Source: CAYUPI01 sp964446585
GTDB taxonomy: Bacteria > Verrucomicrobiota > Verrucomicrobiia > Limisphaerales > UBA8199
Direction: 5' to 3'
DNA: 26,156 nucleotides
Assembly (NCBI GenBank): GCA_964446585.1
Contig: CAYUPI010000071.1
Coordinates: forward strand, 1 to 26,156
Shown here: positions 10,363-19,600 of the stretch, piece by piece
How the letters are laid out: each line of letters begins with the position of its first letter
Position numbering within the stretch: the first letter of the stretch is position 1
The notes under the pieces: generated by a model
Told to the model about the DNA's origin: nothing
Databases searched by the model: none
What the model saw: the letters and a program-made list of their open reading frames with translations, nothing else
Translations under genes and position numbers: made by a program

Positions 10363-11928
10363 TCACCAGGTGTAGTGCACTGCATAGCTGATGGCCTGCT
10401 CGGAATCCGGTTTGAGCTGGATTGGGAACTCGATGGTCTGTGAGTCAGTCTTCCGATAATTGGTGGATTTCTTTTCGATCACCCAATTGATCCAGCGATA
10501 AAGGTGTTCGACGACACGGACTTCGACTGGCTCCTTTTTGTGGTTTCGCAAAGTGATTTCGAAAGTTTCATCGATCCACGGACCCGAGGGAAGGCTCGAC
10601 CTCGGGACAACCACCGGCAGTCCGGTGGTGGGGTCGATGGCCATGGCGCCAGTGCCGCTTAGATTGATGCTAAATTGCGTCCGCTTCCGTTCCCCTACCA
10701 AATCAAAGGCATTGCCGGTGTTCAGACGGACCAACTCGTCGCGCGGCGTGTGATCGATCACATTCTCACCCGTGAACTCCAACTGGCCACCGGCGTCGCG
10801 GCGGTAAACTCTCAGCCGCCCTTTGGGCAGCGGCAGCCCGAGATGATTGGCGGCCGAATTGGTGAATTCGCGCATGACCCAGACCTTTTTGTTGGACCTC
10901 GTCCCGTACTCGGCCTCGGTGTGAAGTATCTCCGGATTCCAGATTTGCTCGGGTGCGATTTGAGCGCCGTCGAACACGTAAAATACCGCTGACTTGATGC
11001 CTGCCGACCGGACGAACTCGACTTGTTTCTTCTGGCGATCGAGCAGAGTTGTCGGGCGTTCCAACGTGTACAGGTGATATTCATCGAAAGCTTTCTCTGT
11101 GACCGGCGGCGGGCCGCCAGCTCCACCGCCACCACCCCGAGCCCCGAATTCCAGCAACCGCGGCCTGCTCTGAATTTTGGTGACGTCCCCGGCCATGAGC
11201 TTGATCCGAGCATCGCGGAAGGGCTTGCCACTTTCGTTGTCCATCGTGACCCAGCCTACTATGTCCAGCGTGTTGCCCTGCTCAGGCAAGACGAGGTTGT
11301 AGGCGGCTTCCCAGCGCATCTCGCCGGTCACGTAACTCAGCTCGGCCTCGAACTGCGCAGCCTGCTCGCTCTGGATCACCCAGTGGATCGTGGGCTTCAG
11401 GATCGTGTCATCGGCGAGCGCAGGGAAAATCGGTTGGCCCGGCAGACCGAACCGGAGTTTCCCATTGACTTCGATGATCGGTTGCATGGGCGCGCTCGTG
11501 TAGCCTCCGTAAGGGGAGTAGGTCTGGCCGGAACCGCTGCGGATGATCCTGCCGACAATGATTTCGCGTTTTGTTTGGCCCGCATCGACGTCAGGCGTTT
11601 CGAAATCAATGGTCTTCCCCTCGTTCAGAACGAGCAACATTTCCTGAGAAACGGGGTCGCCGCGAAAATTTTGTTCCAGCACCTGGAACCGGCGCTTACC
11701 GGCAGGATCGCGCAGGATGACCGAGCTGGGTTCCAGATAGGCCGTCGCGTCCGCGAACCGTACCTGGTTCAGGCCGGCTTTGAGATCCAGTGGGACATGG
11801 TCCCGCACCACAGCGAAATTTTGGTTGTAGATGGTAAGCGCAAGCTCGCCGGCAGCGGGGAGCGGGACCAGAGGAAGGACATTAATGTAAGCCGTCCAGA
11901 GCCAGAACCCCAGGAGTGGTCTCTTCAT
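10363..11928 (-). CDS. Secreted DUF4139 domain-containing protein
   Basis: 521 aa. The N-terminus is a signal peptide (hydrophobic about 5-22, cleavage likely after PAA near 26). The C-terminal two thirds match DUF4139 style: LSYVTGEMRWEAAYNLVL (198-214), then GWVTMDNESGKPFRDARIKLMAGDV (225-249), a domain seen in the mucoidy-inhibitor MuiA-like group. A Gly-rich loop (264-272) follows. The C-terminus is a string of beta strands with paired polar residues, ending in AISYAVHYTW. The biochemical function of the domain is not established, and a periplasmic or surface beta-sandwich is the safest reading. ATG at 11928 lies 75 bp after the PEP-CTERM gene in the same direction, so co-transcription is possible. 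No ribosome binding site is visible. Confidence 0.85.
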   Translation of the reverse strand: MKRPLLGFWLWTAYINVLPLVPLPAAGELALTIYNQNFAVVRDHVPLDLKAGLNQVRFADATAYLEPSSVILRDPAGKRRFQVLEQNFRGDPVSQEMLLVLNEGKTIDFETPDVDAGQTKREIIVGRIIRSGSGQTYSPYGGYTSAPMQPIIEVNGKLRFGLPGQPIFPALADDTILKPTIHWVIQSEQAAQFEAELSYVTGEMRWEAAYNLVLPEQGNTLDIVGWVTMDNESGKPFRDARIKLMAGDVTKIQSRPRLLEFGARGGGGGAGGPPPVTEKAFDEYHLYTLERPTTLLDRQKKQVEFVRSAGIKSAVFYVFDGAQIAPEQIWNPEILHTEAEYGTRSNKKVWVMREFTNSAANHLGLPLPKGRLRVYRRDAGGQLEFTGENVIDHTPRDELVRLNTGNAFDLVGERKRTQFSINLSGTGAMAIDPTTGLPVVVPRSSLPSGPWIDETFEITLRNHKKEPVEVRVVEHLYRWINWVIEKKSTNYRKTDSQTIEFPIQLKPDSEQAISYAVHYTW

Positions 11929-12003
11929 GGTGGTTGGCTACTCCCATAAGGGCTGGGGCTCAAGCACTTTTCAATCCGTCGGCAACTGAAGCAGCGGTGT
12001 ATT

Positions 12004-12786
12004 TCAGAACCCTCCGGCGTCCTTTCCACGAATCCTTCGCCGTGCCCAGCGCAAGAGCCCAAAGCCAGTGACAATCCCGCCGAAGATTGCCAGGGCGGAT
12101 TGCGTCGTTTCCGGGACGGCCGTGATATAGGTATCGATCGAACTGAAGATCACTCTGTCTGGATTGTCCGGATCGTAGGCAAGCGACTCAAAGCTCTCAA
12201 GCGAGCGTATCACGGCATCGTTATTATTGCCGATGCCGATGTAAGTGGATTCGAATTTTATGGAAGCCCCCTGCCCACCGGCCACGCCGATGTCACTCAA
12301 ATTGAAGCTGAAGGTGTAGGTGCTGCTGGAACTGGTCCCCGTAGGGCTGACATTCACCGAGCCCAGCAAAGTAAATGTTCCGTTGTTCACGAGTTGGAAA
12401 AGGCTACCCGGATCGGCTGGCTTGAATGGACGCAGGGCGATGGCGTAATCGGCGGTAAATCCACTCGCGAAGTCTGCAAGCTGTCGAGTGTTGACACCAT
12501 CCGCGCCGGAAACAGCCTTCCTCAGCAAGCTGCCATAATCTGTGAAGCCACTGGTGGTTGAAAAGCCACCAGATCTTGAATCAATGTAAATAACGAGGTT
12601 GTCGGAGAAGGAGCCGGAGCCTTTGGTGAAGGTGCCCGAAACCGTTGTGCCATTGTCGGTGAGCGTCAGGCTGCCGGTGCCGACCGCGCCGCCAAAAGAC
12701 GTGTTGCCATTGCCATTATATAGAGCCCCCCTTGCTCCGTTGAAAGAGACGATCAGCCCTAGACCCACCGCCAGACATGTCTTCAT
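12004..12786 (-). CDS. PEP-CTERM sorting domain-containing exported protein
   Basis: 260 aa. It has a signal peptide (1-20, cleavage near ARG-A), a Gly/Ser/Thr-rich beta domain, and a C-terminal sorting signal: VPETTQS (224-230), a hydrophobic helix (about 231-247) and a basic end, RWARRRIR. Such tails are recognised by an exosortase (EpsH/XrtA type) and direct proteins to the envelope or exopolysaccharide matrix. No exosortase gene is in the window, so the sorting enzyme must be encoded elsewhere. The central domain was not recognised. It contains repeated short strands such as GSLTLTDNGTTVSGTFT. The start at 12786 has no clear ribosome binding site. It is the first of a possible two-gene unit with the DUF4139 gene. 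Confidence 0.88.
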   Translation of the reverse strand: MKTCLAVGLGLIVSFNGARGALYNGNGNTSFGGAVGTGSLTLTDNGTTVSGTFTKGSGSFSDNLVIYIDSRSGGFSTTSGFTDYGSLLRKAVSGADGVNTRQLADFASGFTADYAIALRPFKPADPGSLFQLVNNGTFTLLGSVNVSPTGTSSSSTYTFSFNLSDIGVAGGQGASIKFESTYIGIGNNNDAVIRSLESFESLAYDPDNPDRVIFSSIDTYITAVPETTQSALAIFGGIVTGFGLLRWARRRIRGKDAGGF

Positions 12787-13107
12787 AAAACAGTCGATTC
12801 AGGTTTTTCCTAACTTCTGATTTGCCCGCCGAACTTCTGCGAAACACCTGAGGCGAAAGGGATGGTAATCACGTAATTTCCCGAATGGCAAGGAGTAATT
12901 CGCAAAAAATTGGATGGCAGGGCGGATTCAAAGGCGAGAATAGGAGGGCGGACTTCAGTCGACTTCAGTCCGCAGCAGCGCTCGAGAGTACTAGTGGCGG
13001 CGGATTTATCCCGGCCCCGCTTGGGACTTCGGGCTCTGCTGCGGACAAGAATGTCTGCGCTCCGCCACGTTAGCAACACGCCCCGGCCAGGAGCATCGTC
13101 CTCGGCC
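12787..13107. repeat. 321 bp gene-free spacer containing a repeat element with inverted arms
   Basis: GTCCGCAGCAG at 12968-12978 is exactly complementary to CTGCTGCGGAC at 13036-13046 (57-base loop). Next to the left arm is a direct decamer duplication, gacttcagtc at 12951-12960 and 12961-12970. The stretch after the right arm (aagaatgtctgcgctccgcc) is of a type I recall as dispersed in Verrucomicrobia genomes, where it yields spurious 'ADILVRS' peptides in annotation. That is memory, not a search. A minus-strand ORF over it (12810-13079) is therefore not listed as a gene. The left part should contain the PEP-CTERM gene promoter, which I could not identify. Confidence 0.6.
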
Positions 13108-16100
13108 TCAGTGCAACGCGACTGTTAGATAATAGTAATGCTGAGGCGTTCCCGGAGGCAAGAAGACCATTTTGAACTCGTCGCCAAAAACGTGGACCGG
13201 TCCGGAAACGGCCAGGGTGCTGAAGGGCACGTTCAGGTCCGAGGCGTGCCGTACACCGAAGTTGAATTTGCCAATATAGATTGCCGGCCAGTTGAAGTGC
13301 AGTTCGATCAACCCGCCGCTCTCGACGAGGTTCAGGACCGGCGGGGCGAAAGTCACCGAACCGACTGCGGGCACGCCATAGATGTCACGCGGGTCGGAGC
13401 CCTCGAGCATTTCCTGGAGGTTTTGGTAACCGTCGCCATCCGAGTCGGCGAAGGGATTTGCAAGGCCGAGCATGCCGTAAAAGCGTTTCTCCCAGGAGTC
13501 AACCAGCAGGTTGCCGTCACCATCGGAGTCTGAGGCGACGGGGACGCCGCTCAGCACGGCAGACCCAACCTGGATGGCGGGGTAAAGACAGGAGCTATTG
13601 GTGACGTCGGTGTAACCGGACACGCCGACAATTGCGCCAGGTATCAGTTGGAAATTATTTGGGAACGCGAACGGCAATCCATTGGCGTCCTGCAGTGCGA
13701 AGGTCGCGCCGCCGCCGTAGAGGTCCAGGATGTGACAGGAAGCGCCCAAAGTGTCCGGACGCACGGTCAGATAGACGTTGGTCACCGGACGCGAGGGAAC
13801 AGCGGCGAGGATGTTGTAAGCCCCGTTGCTTGCGGAGGCGAATTGAGCGGCGGTGGTGGCCCAGGCGAGGTAATTCGATTCGAGCGAGCTGTTCCAAAGG
13901 AAATAGCGGGTTTCGTCAACGGGGGAAGCGAACGCCGTGGGGTTCGTGTTGTTGAGCAGGCTGTCAATCCGATAGATGTCCTGAACGACGGCGCGTAGAT
14001 CGGCGATGGGGGCGCTGAGCGAGGTCTCGACCAGGTTGCTGATCGTCGCGAATAGCGTCAGAAGTTTGTAACCGGGTTGATTCGTGGTGGCGGACTCGAG
14101 CGAGAGCAGGAGCGACTGCGGCGGATTGGTGCGCCCGGCGTCGCTGACGCGGAACGGGAAGAGAGTGATGTTCGTCCACCAGGCGTTGCTGCGCGCGGCA
14201 AGGAGTTGAGCAACCTTCTTTTCGAACAACAACGATTCGAGCGTGTTGCTGATGCTGAGGTTGTTGGTCAGGACAGCCCTGGGCAAATTGTTCAGCACGT
14301 TCGAGGCTGACATTATCCAGTTGAACGCCTCGTTGGACAGGCTGCCGCCGCCATAGACGTACGGGATCGAAGGCAGCGTGAGCGGCGGCACGGCGACCAG
14401 CCCAAGCATCTCGCGGCCAATAATCTTGTCGGGGTTGGTGGTGACGATGCTGTAGTGCAGGTCAGTGGCGTGGGCGAGGAGGCGATCCTCGGCGACGATG
14501 ACGATGTTCGTGAGCCGGGCTGCTGGCCAGCTATTGCTCCCGGCCGTCGCTTCGCTCAGGAGGCTGCCCTGGAAATCATACGCGTGCAACATCGCCCCGG
14601 TCGCGACGAGCGACACGGCGTTGGCGAAGCCGTCCCAAGGTTTCGGCTTGACGCTGACGTCGAAGACCGCCTGGTCGTCCAGGTGCGGGAAATTCGTCGG
14701 CACGCTGGCGGCGCTCAGCGGGTCCTTGCCGTGGATGAGTTCCTCGAGGTCCGAGTAGCCGTCCCCGTCGCTATCGCGGCTGCCTGTAAGGCTCAGGCCG
14801 CGGGCGATCTTGACGTAGTCTGGGATGCCGTCGCCTTTCGAATCGAGCGTGGCTGGTCCGGTGGTAAAACTGTAACCGGCAAGCTTGATCGAGGACTTGC
14901 CGCTGCCGTTGGTCGGCGCGCTGTAATACTGCACGGCGGTATTGGTAAAGAGATAAACGACGAGCGAGTTGCTCCAGGTGTTCCAGGGGTCGGCGGCGAT
15001 TCGGAAGTAGATGTTGTCCGTCGGGTTCGCGGCCGAGAAGCCGAGCTGAATGCTGGTCGCATAAATGCCCGGTTGCGGCGAGATCGTGACGTCGCTGAGT
15101 TTATCGCCTGCCGGTGCGGTAAAGCTAAAGAGCGAGATCATGTTGCTGTATTGATTGGCCAGGCCGAAAGCGGCGAGCGGATGGGCCGCGCCAAGGGTCG
15201 TCAGCGTCGGGTTGGCCAGGCCCTGGGTCGAGCTGAGGAAGGTCTCGGTCTTGACCGAGATATTGCCCGGCGAACCTGAGAACGCCGGGGCGCTGGACCA
15301 ATCGCCGGCGTTGTTGAGCCGAAGCAGGATCGGGTTGTTGGTGACGAACGGTTCGAACTGGAACTGCAGAACATTGCCCGCGGCGCTGTAAGTGTTGAGC
15401 CGGGGCAGATCGCCGGAGAAGATGCTCGAGTAACTCGAGCCGTTCCAGTTGAACTGGCGGAATTTGGACGAGGTGTTCTGGCCGAGCGGCGCCGAATAGG
15501 CCTGGAACCCTTCGCCAAAAATGCCGGCACCCGTAAAATGCTCTCCGGGCGACGCCGAGAAGCCCTGGAGCGGCGACGGCGCGGTCTGTCCGTTAAAGCT
15601 ATAAATCGTCGCCGAGGCGCCTCCAACGTCGAAAATCAGCAGCCGGTTGCCGTTCGTGCCGGGCAGCACGAAGAGACGGTCAATGGCGTTCGTGACCACT
15701 AACGTGTTGGTGTAGGGCAGCGCATACACACCGGGCGATGGCTCGGTGACCTGGTATTCGGCGAGAGCCGAACCAGTGGGCGGATAGAGCAAAAATTGCG
15801 GATACGGATTCGTGGCAATGAACTGGGCGGTCACGTATTCGTAAGGGCGCGGCGTTTGGTTTGTGCCAACTGAGGCGACGCTGGCGGCGGCGCCGCTGCT
15901 CAAATCGAAGATGCTGAAATAATCGACGTTCACCGAGACGTTGCGCTCGAACAGCGCCAGCCGCGGCGGCCGATTGGTGTGCAACAGGACGGGGTTGGCG
16001 CGCTCGCGCAAATAGCCGATGAGGTTGTCGGCGATGAGCGTGCGGTTGGTCGGCGTGTTGCGCAGCAGCGTCTCCCGATAGTAAGGCGGGCCGTTGTAAA

Positions 16101-16662
16101 TGCTGGCGGCATAAATATCGTCGTAACTGTTGTTGCCCACCCCGCCGATATCTATCACCGCCGCGAGGTTGGGCCCGAGCGACGGGATGAAGACGCTGGC
16201 GGGCAGCGCCGGCGCGGCGCCGTTGGTCGCGTCGAGGATGTTGATGCGGTTGGCGTCCGGCCCGGCCAACGCGAGCGAGTCATATACGGTCGAGTTGAGT
16301 TTGCCTATGCCGAGCCCAGTGGCGCCGGCGATGCCGCTGGCGCGGGCCGCTGCCCAAGTGATCGTATTGGAAGAGAGTTGATAGCCGATCCGGTAAGCGC
16401 CGGTCGCCTTGTCAACGATGATCAGGTCTCGGCGGCCATCGCCGTCGAAATCGCCGTCGGATTGAAGCTCGAAAGCATTTTCAAAGACGAAAGGCAAAGC
16501 GGCGCGAAGGGGACTACGGGCTAACAGGACCACGAGATTACAGGCCACGAGGAAGGTAAGTTGACGGGTCCACCGAACAGGACCACGGGAGTTGGACTTG
16601 CAGTCCTGTGCTCTGGCGGTTCTTGGGTCTCGTAGTCCCGTAGTCTGGTAGTCGCGGCTCAT
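13108..16662 (-). CDS. Large secreted protein with FG-GAP/VCBS-like, chitobiase-C-like and TSP3-type segments
   Basis: 1184 aa, third gene of the coupled trio. Its ATG overlaps the stop of the previous gene as ATGA (16659-16662). No other ATG, GTG or TTG precedes the hydrophobic core, so this start is firm. Signal peptide: an unusually long polar n-region (1-33), core 35-48, cleavage near LRA at 54. Then come an FG-GAP/VCBS-like calcium motif DFDGDGRRDL (71-80) and a propeller-like region to about 530. A chitobiase/hexosaminidase C-terminal-like segment (about 535-600) follows, with DSKGDGIPDYV (about 605) and DSDGDGYSDLEELIHG (about 630). Another pair of DSDGDG motifs lies at about 1042-1085 before a final beta domain. 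This is a calcium-binding surface or matrix protein by inference. Residues 3-13 and 38-51 are encoded by an octamer repeat. No enzyme motif or sorting tail was seen. Confidence 0.9.
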   Translation of the reverse strand: MSRDYQTTGLRDPRTARAQDCKSNSRGPVRWTRQLTFLVACNLVVLLARSPLRAALPFVFENAFELQSDGDFDGDGRRDLIIVDKATGAYRIGYQLSSNTITWAAARASGIAGATGLGIGKLNSTVYDSLALAGPDANRINILDATNGAAPALPASVFIPSLGPNLAAVIDIGGVGNNSYDDIYAASIYNGPPYYRETLLRNTPTNRTLIADNLIGYLRERANPVLLHTNRPPRLALFERNVSVNVDYFSIFDLSSGAAASVASVGTNQTPRPYEYVTAQFIATNPYPQFLLYPPTGSALAEYQVTEPSPGVYALPYTNTLVVTNAIDRLFVLPGTNGNRLLIFDVGGASATIYSFNGQTAPSPLQGFSASPGEHFTGAGIFGEGFQAYSAPLGQNTSSKFRQFNWNGSSYSSIFSGDLPRLNTYSAAGNVLQFQFEPFVTNNPILLRLNNAGDWSSAPAFSGSPGNISVKTETFLSSTQGLANPTLTTLGAAHPLAAFGLANQYSNMISLFSFTAPAGDKLSDVTISPQPGIYATSIQLGFSAANPTDNIYFRIAADPWNTWSNSLVVYLFTNTAVQYYSAPTNGSGKSSIKLAGYSFTTGPATLDSKGDGIPDYVKIARGLSLTGSRDSDGDGYSDLEELIHGKDPLSAASVPTNFPHLDDQAVFDVSVKPKPWDGFANAVSLVATGAMLHAYDFQGSLLSEATAGSNSWPAARLTNIVIVAEDRLLAHATDLHYSIVTTNPDKIIGREMLGLVAVPPLTLPSIPYVYGGGSLSNEAFNWIMSASNVLNNLPRAVLTNNLSISNTLESLLFEKKVAQLLAARSNAWWTNITLFPFRVSDAGRTNPPQSLLLSLESATTNQPGYKLLTLFATISNLVETSLSAPIADLRAVVQDIYRIDSLLNNTNPTAFASPVDETRYFLWNSSLESNYLAWATTAAQFASASNGAYNILAAVPSRPVTNVYLTVRPDTLGASCHILDLYGGGATFALQDANGLPFAFPNNFQLIPGAIVGVSGYTDVTNSSCLYPAIQVGSAVLSGVPVASDSDGDGNLLVDSWEKRFYGMLGLANPFADSDGDGYQNLQEMLEGSDPRDIYGVPAVGSVTFAPPVLNLVESGGLIELHFNWPAIYIGKFNFGVRHASDLNVPFSTLAVSGPVHVFGDEFKMVFLPPGTPQHYYYLTVALH
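16510..16655. repeat. Octamer repeat with inverted arms at the junction of the second and third trio genes
   Basis: The plus-strand left arm reads gggactac, gggctaac, aggaccac, gagattac, aggccacg (16510-16549). The right arm (16624-16655), read in reverse complement, gives gcgactac, cagactac, gggactac, gagaccca. The arms share the same eight-base register and the GAGA-type fourth unit, so they are inverted copies. The 74-base centre contains a further unit (aggaccac, 16579-16586) and the small palindrome GGACT-TGC-AGTCC. The whole element lies within the signal-peptide coding region of the third gene. Confidence 0.8.
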
Positions 16663-19600
16663 GGCACGTCCACCTCCGTTGACGGAACCAGCTCATCTAT
16701 CTCGTGAACACCGTTGAAATGGACCAGGACATATTTGTAACGCGCGCCCGAAATCTGGGGCTGGGTATCGCGCAGCCAAAGCCAAATGTAGTTGCCGGAG
16801 CTATCCGAGGTCGCGCTCGCGCCAATGAATGGATCCTGGATGATGGTGTTGGTCTGGGAGCCGGGCATCGCGTTGATTTGATACGCGATCTGCTCCATGA
16901 GCGGCGAGACCTGGATGACATCGCCCGAGGTCTTCGGGAACACGGTGTTCGGCACCTGGTAGCGGTACATCGCGCACGGGAACAGTGAGGCGCCCGCGGA
17001 GTTGGTTTCCACCGCCGTGTTGGGGTCATACACGGCGAAGATGCGCGGCGGCCCTTGCGCGATGTTGACCTCGATGTTGCCCAGCGCAGCGTAGCCGACC
17101 AGCACGCCGTTGCCCGGCACCGCGCCCCAGCGCAGGACCGGGGCGGGGTTGCTGGGCGACATGTAGAAGGCCAGCGCGGCGAATGTCGAATTGGTCCCGG
17201 GCAACGGCCGCGCCGGCCACGGCACCTGTGGCGAGGGCGCGTTGGTGGCCGACCAACGGAAGGTTTGAACCAGGCTGAAGCCGCCCGCGTTATTGTTTTT
17301 GCCTTTGGCTCGAACCTGGACGATGTACGGCTTGCCGATTTCCACGTTGCAGGGCACCTGGAAAACGGCGCCGTTGTTGCCAAAAGCCGGGCCGACCTTG
17401 GGCGAAATAAACGAGTAGAAGGCAACAGGAAGATTGGTGCCGAAGTTGGTGGTGATCACCGTGGTTGGCGGCGCGCCCGTGCTTGATAGGAGACTCGATA
17501 GCTGGAACTGGTTGGTGTTCGGAGGCGTCGTCAGCGACCCGATGTAGGCCTCGAACCGTTCGACGCCGTAGGGGGGGCAGAACCAGGTGAGGTTCATGCC
17601 AGGGGACGAAGAATCGCCCGTTGGAGTAATTTTGGACAGCACGGGAATCGGCAACGGCGTGATCGGAGCGCAGTCTATGCAGCCGAGGGCCGTCAGCGGG
17701 CTCGAGTTCCCGTTTTCGTCCAGCAACTGCACATAGAAACAGAGCGAGCCGCCGTTGAGCGGCGTGGCGTTGTCGCAGCAGTCCACACTGGAAGCGACAT
17801 TGGTCACGGTGCCCTGACACAAGAGTGAGATCGGCCCGTTGTCCACCCGCCGATAAATCCGGTATTCCTTGCTGCGCGATGACGGGCTGACATGGACACA
17901 GACATTGTTAGTGCCATAGACGCCACCGCCACCCCCGCCGGGATCGTGCTCGCGGCAGTCCTCCGGGGTGTTGGGACCACCGGCGATCGTCCTGAGGCTT
18001 TGCACCAGCGCATCGAACTCAACATCGGCAAATACCTCCGTGCTGGGCGGGTTCACGCTGTTGATGGTGAAGAGCGAGACCTTGCCGTTGGACAACGCCG
18101 CGCGGCACCAGACCTGCAAGGAGGCAATCGGCGCCGCGTTGGAGTAGCGCGGAGGTGTCCACCAGGCGGAAACCGCCGTGCTTCCCAAAAAAAACAAACG
18201 CCCGAAATAGTTGCTGACGACCGAGGAGTTAACGTAGGTGGCGATACCGATGAACTCGGCCCAGTCAAACCTCGAGTCGAGCCGCCGGCAGTTGAGATAA
18301 AGATCGAAATTGGTCGGGTCGGAGCGGTTCCCCAGCGGGAGGTAACTGACTCCCTTGAAGTTCACCACCGGCCGGAGACAGTTGATTTCGATCGTGCCGC
18401 TGCCCGCGCCGGGGCCGACGCGCTGGCGCAATACTCCGAAGGCAGGCCCGCCGTTTCCGGACAGATTCTGGCCGCAGGCCCCGTTGTCGCCTGCCCGGAC
18501 GCTGTACCAGTAGGTCTCACCATAGGCGCTAAGGCTGCTGGGGGACCCGGCCCCGGAATCATTGTAGCTATTGTTGGTTGCCCCCGGGATTTGGCTGACG
18601 ATCGCGATTAGATTGTTGCTTGGATTTCCCGAATTCAGGTTCATCTCACCAACGTTGGTCCAGCGATAAATCCAGTAGTTGATCACCGGATCGTTCGTGC
18701 CGAGGTTCTGTTTCCAGACAACCTTCAGGGTCTGAGTCGAGGTCAGCGTGTTGGTGTCGAAAAAGTATTCGTTCAGGACACGAACCCCCAGCGGTGGAAG
18801 AGGCGGGATGCGGTCGCATACGGTTGCTTGCAAGCCGAATGAAAGCGTCCCGTCCCGGCGGAGAATGTCCCGTGCGGCCACCCAGTAGTAGTAGAGCGCC
18901 CCGTTGGTGAACCCGGCCACGTTTGTGTAGCCCGGCTTGCCCCGGCCGTCGTCGTCCATGATAAAAAACGTGTTGGTATCGCCCGTCGGCGGGGTGACGT
19001 TGGCGGCGTCTGCAATGGAGAATAGCTTGCCGGGGACGATCGGCACGCGATTGACGCGCCTGGCGACGGTGGGGTTCGTGGCCACGAGGTCGGCTAGTGC
19101 GGACAGCGGCGGTGGCGTGACGGTGTTCCAGCCTTTGCCATCGGCGTAGGCTTTGTTCATCCGGTAGAGGTCATAGCCGAACTGCATCAGGCCGAGGCGG
19201 CGGACGTTGTCTGGCGTGCCCCAGCGCAGCTTTATGTTCAAATCACCCATCGCGCTGGGTTCGGGAACCAGGACCGGCGGACCTGGAGGCGGCAGCACCG
19301 TCGGGTTTCCGGCCTCGACTGTGACGCGGCCAATGACGGCGAGGTCAGCGCTCGCTGCAGGGTCGAAGGCGCGGATTTCGAACGTGGTCCGGCCGGCGGG
19401 GATGAGTTGGGCATCCGCGAAGCCGAGTGCCATGTTGATCCCCGGGTGGTTGCGGCCCAGGAGGAGGAGGTTGGCATAATACCGCGGGTCGCTGAGCGAG
19501 CCGCGAATCACCGCTGAGAGCTGGTCCGCTCGCGAGATGGCGTTCGAAGGCATAAAGCTGCCAAAGACCTGGACCAGGTCGGCTTGCAAGTTGAGCGGGT

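Noticed and set aside
12810..13079. 89-codon minus-strand ORF
   Set aside because: It lies across a repeat element and gives the 'ADILVRS'-type peptide typical of repeat mistranslation.
13078..13104. Terminator hairpin just after the trio (GGCC and AGGA/TCCT pairs)
   Set aside because: The stem is short and bulged, with no T tract.
14455..15279. 274-codon plus-strand ORF
   Set aside because: Antisense to the well-supported third trio gene, with no recognisable protein features.
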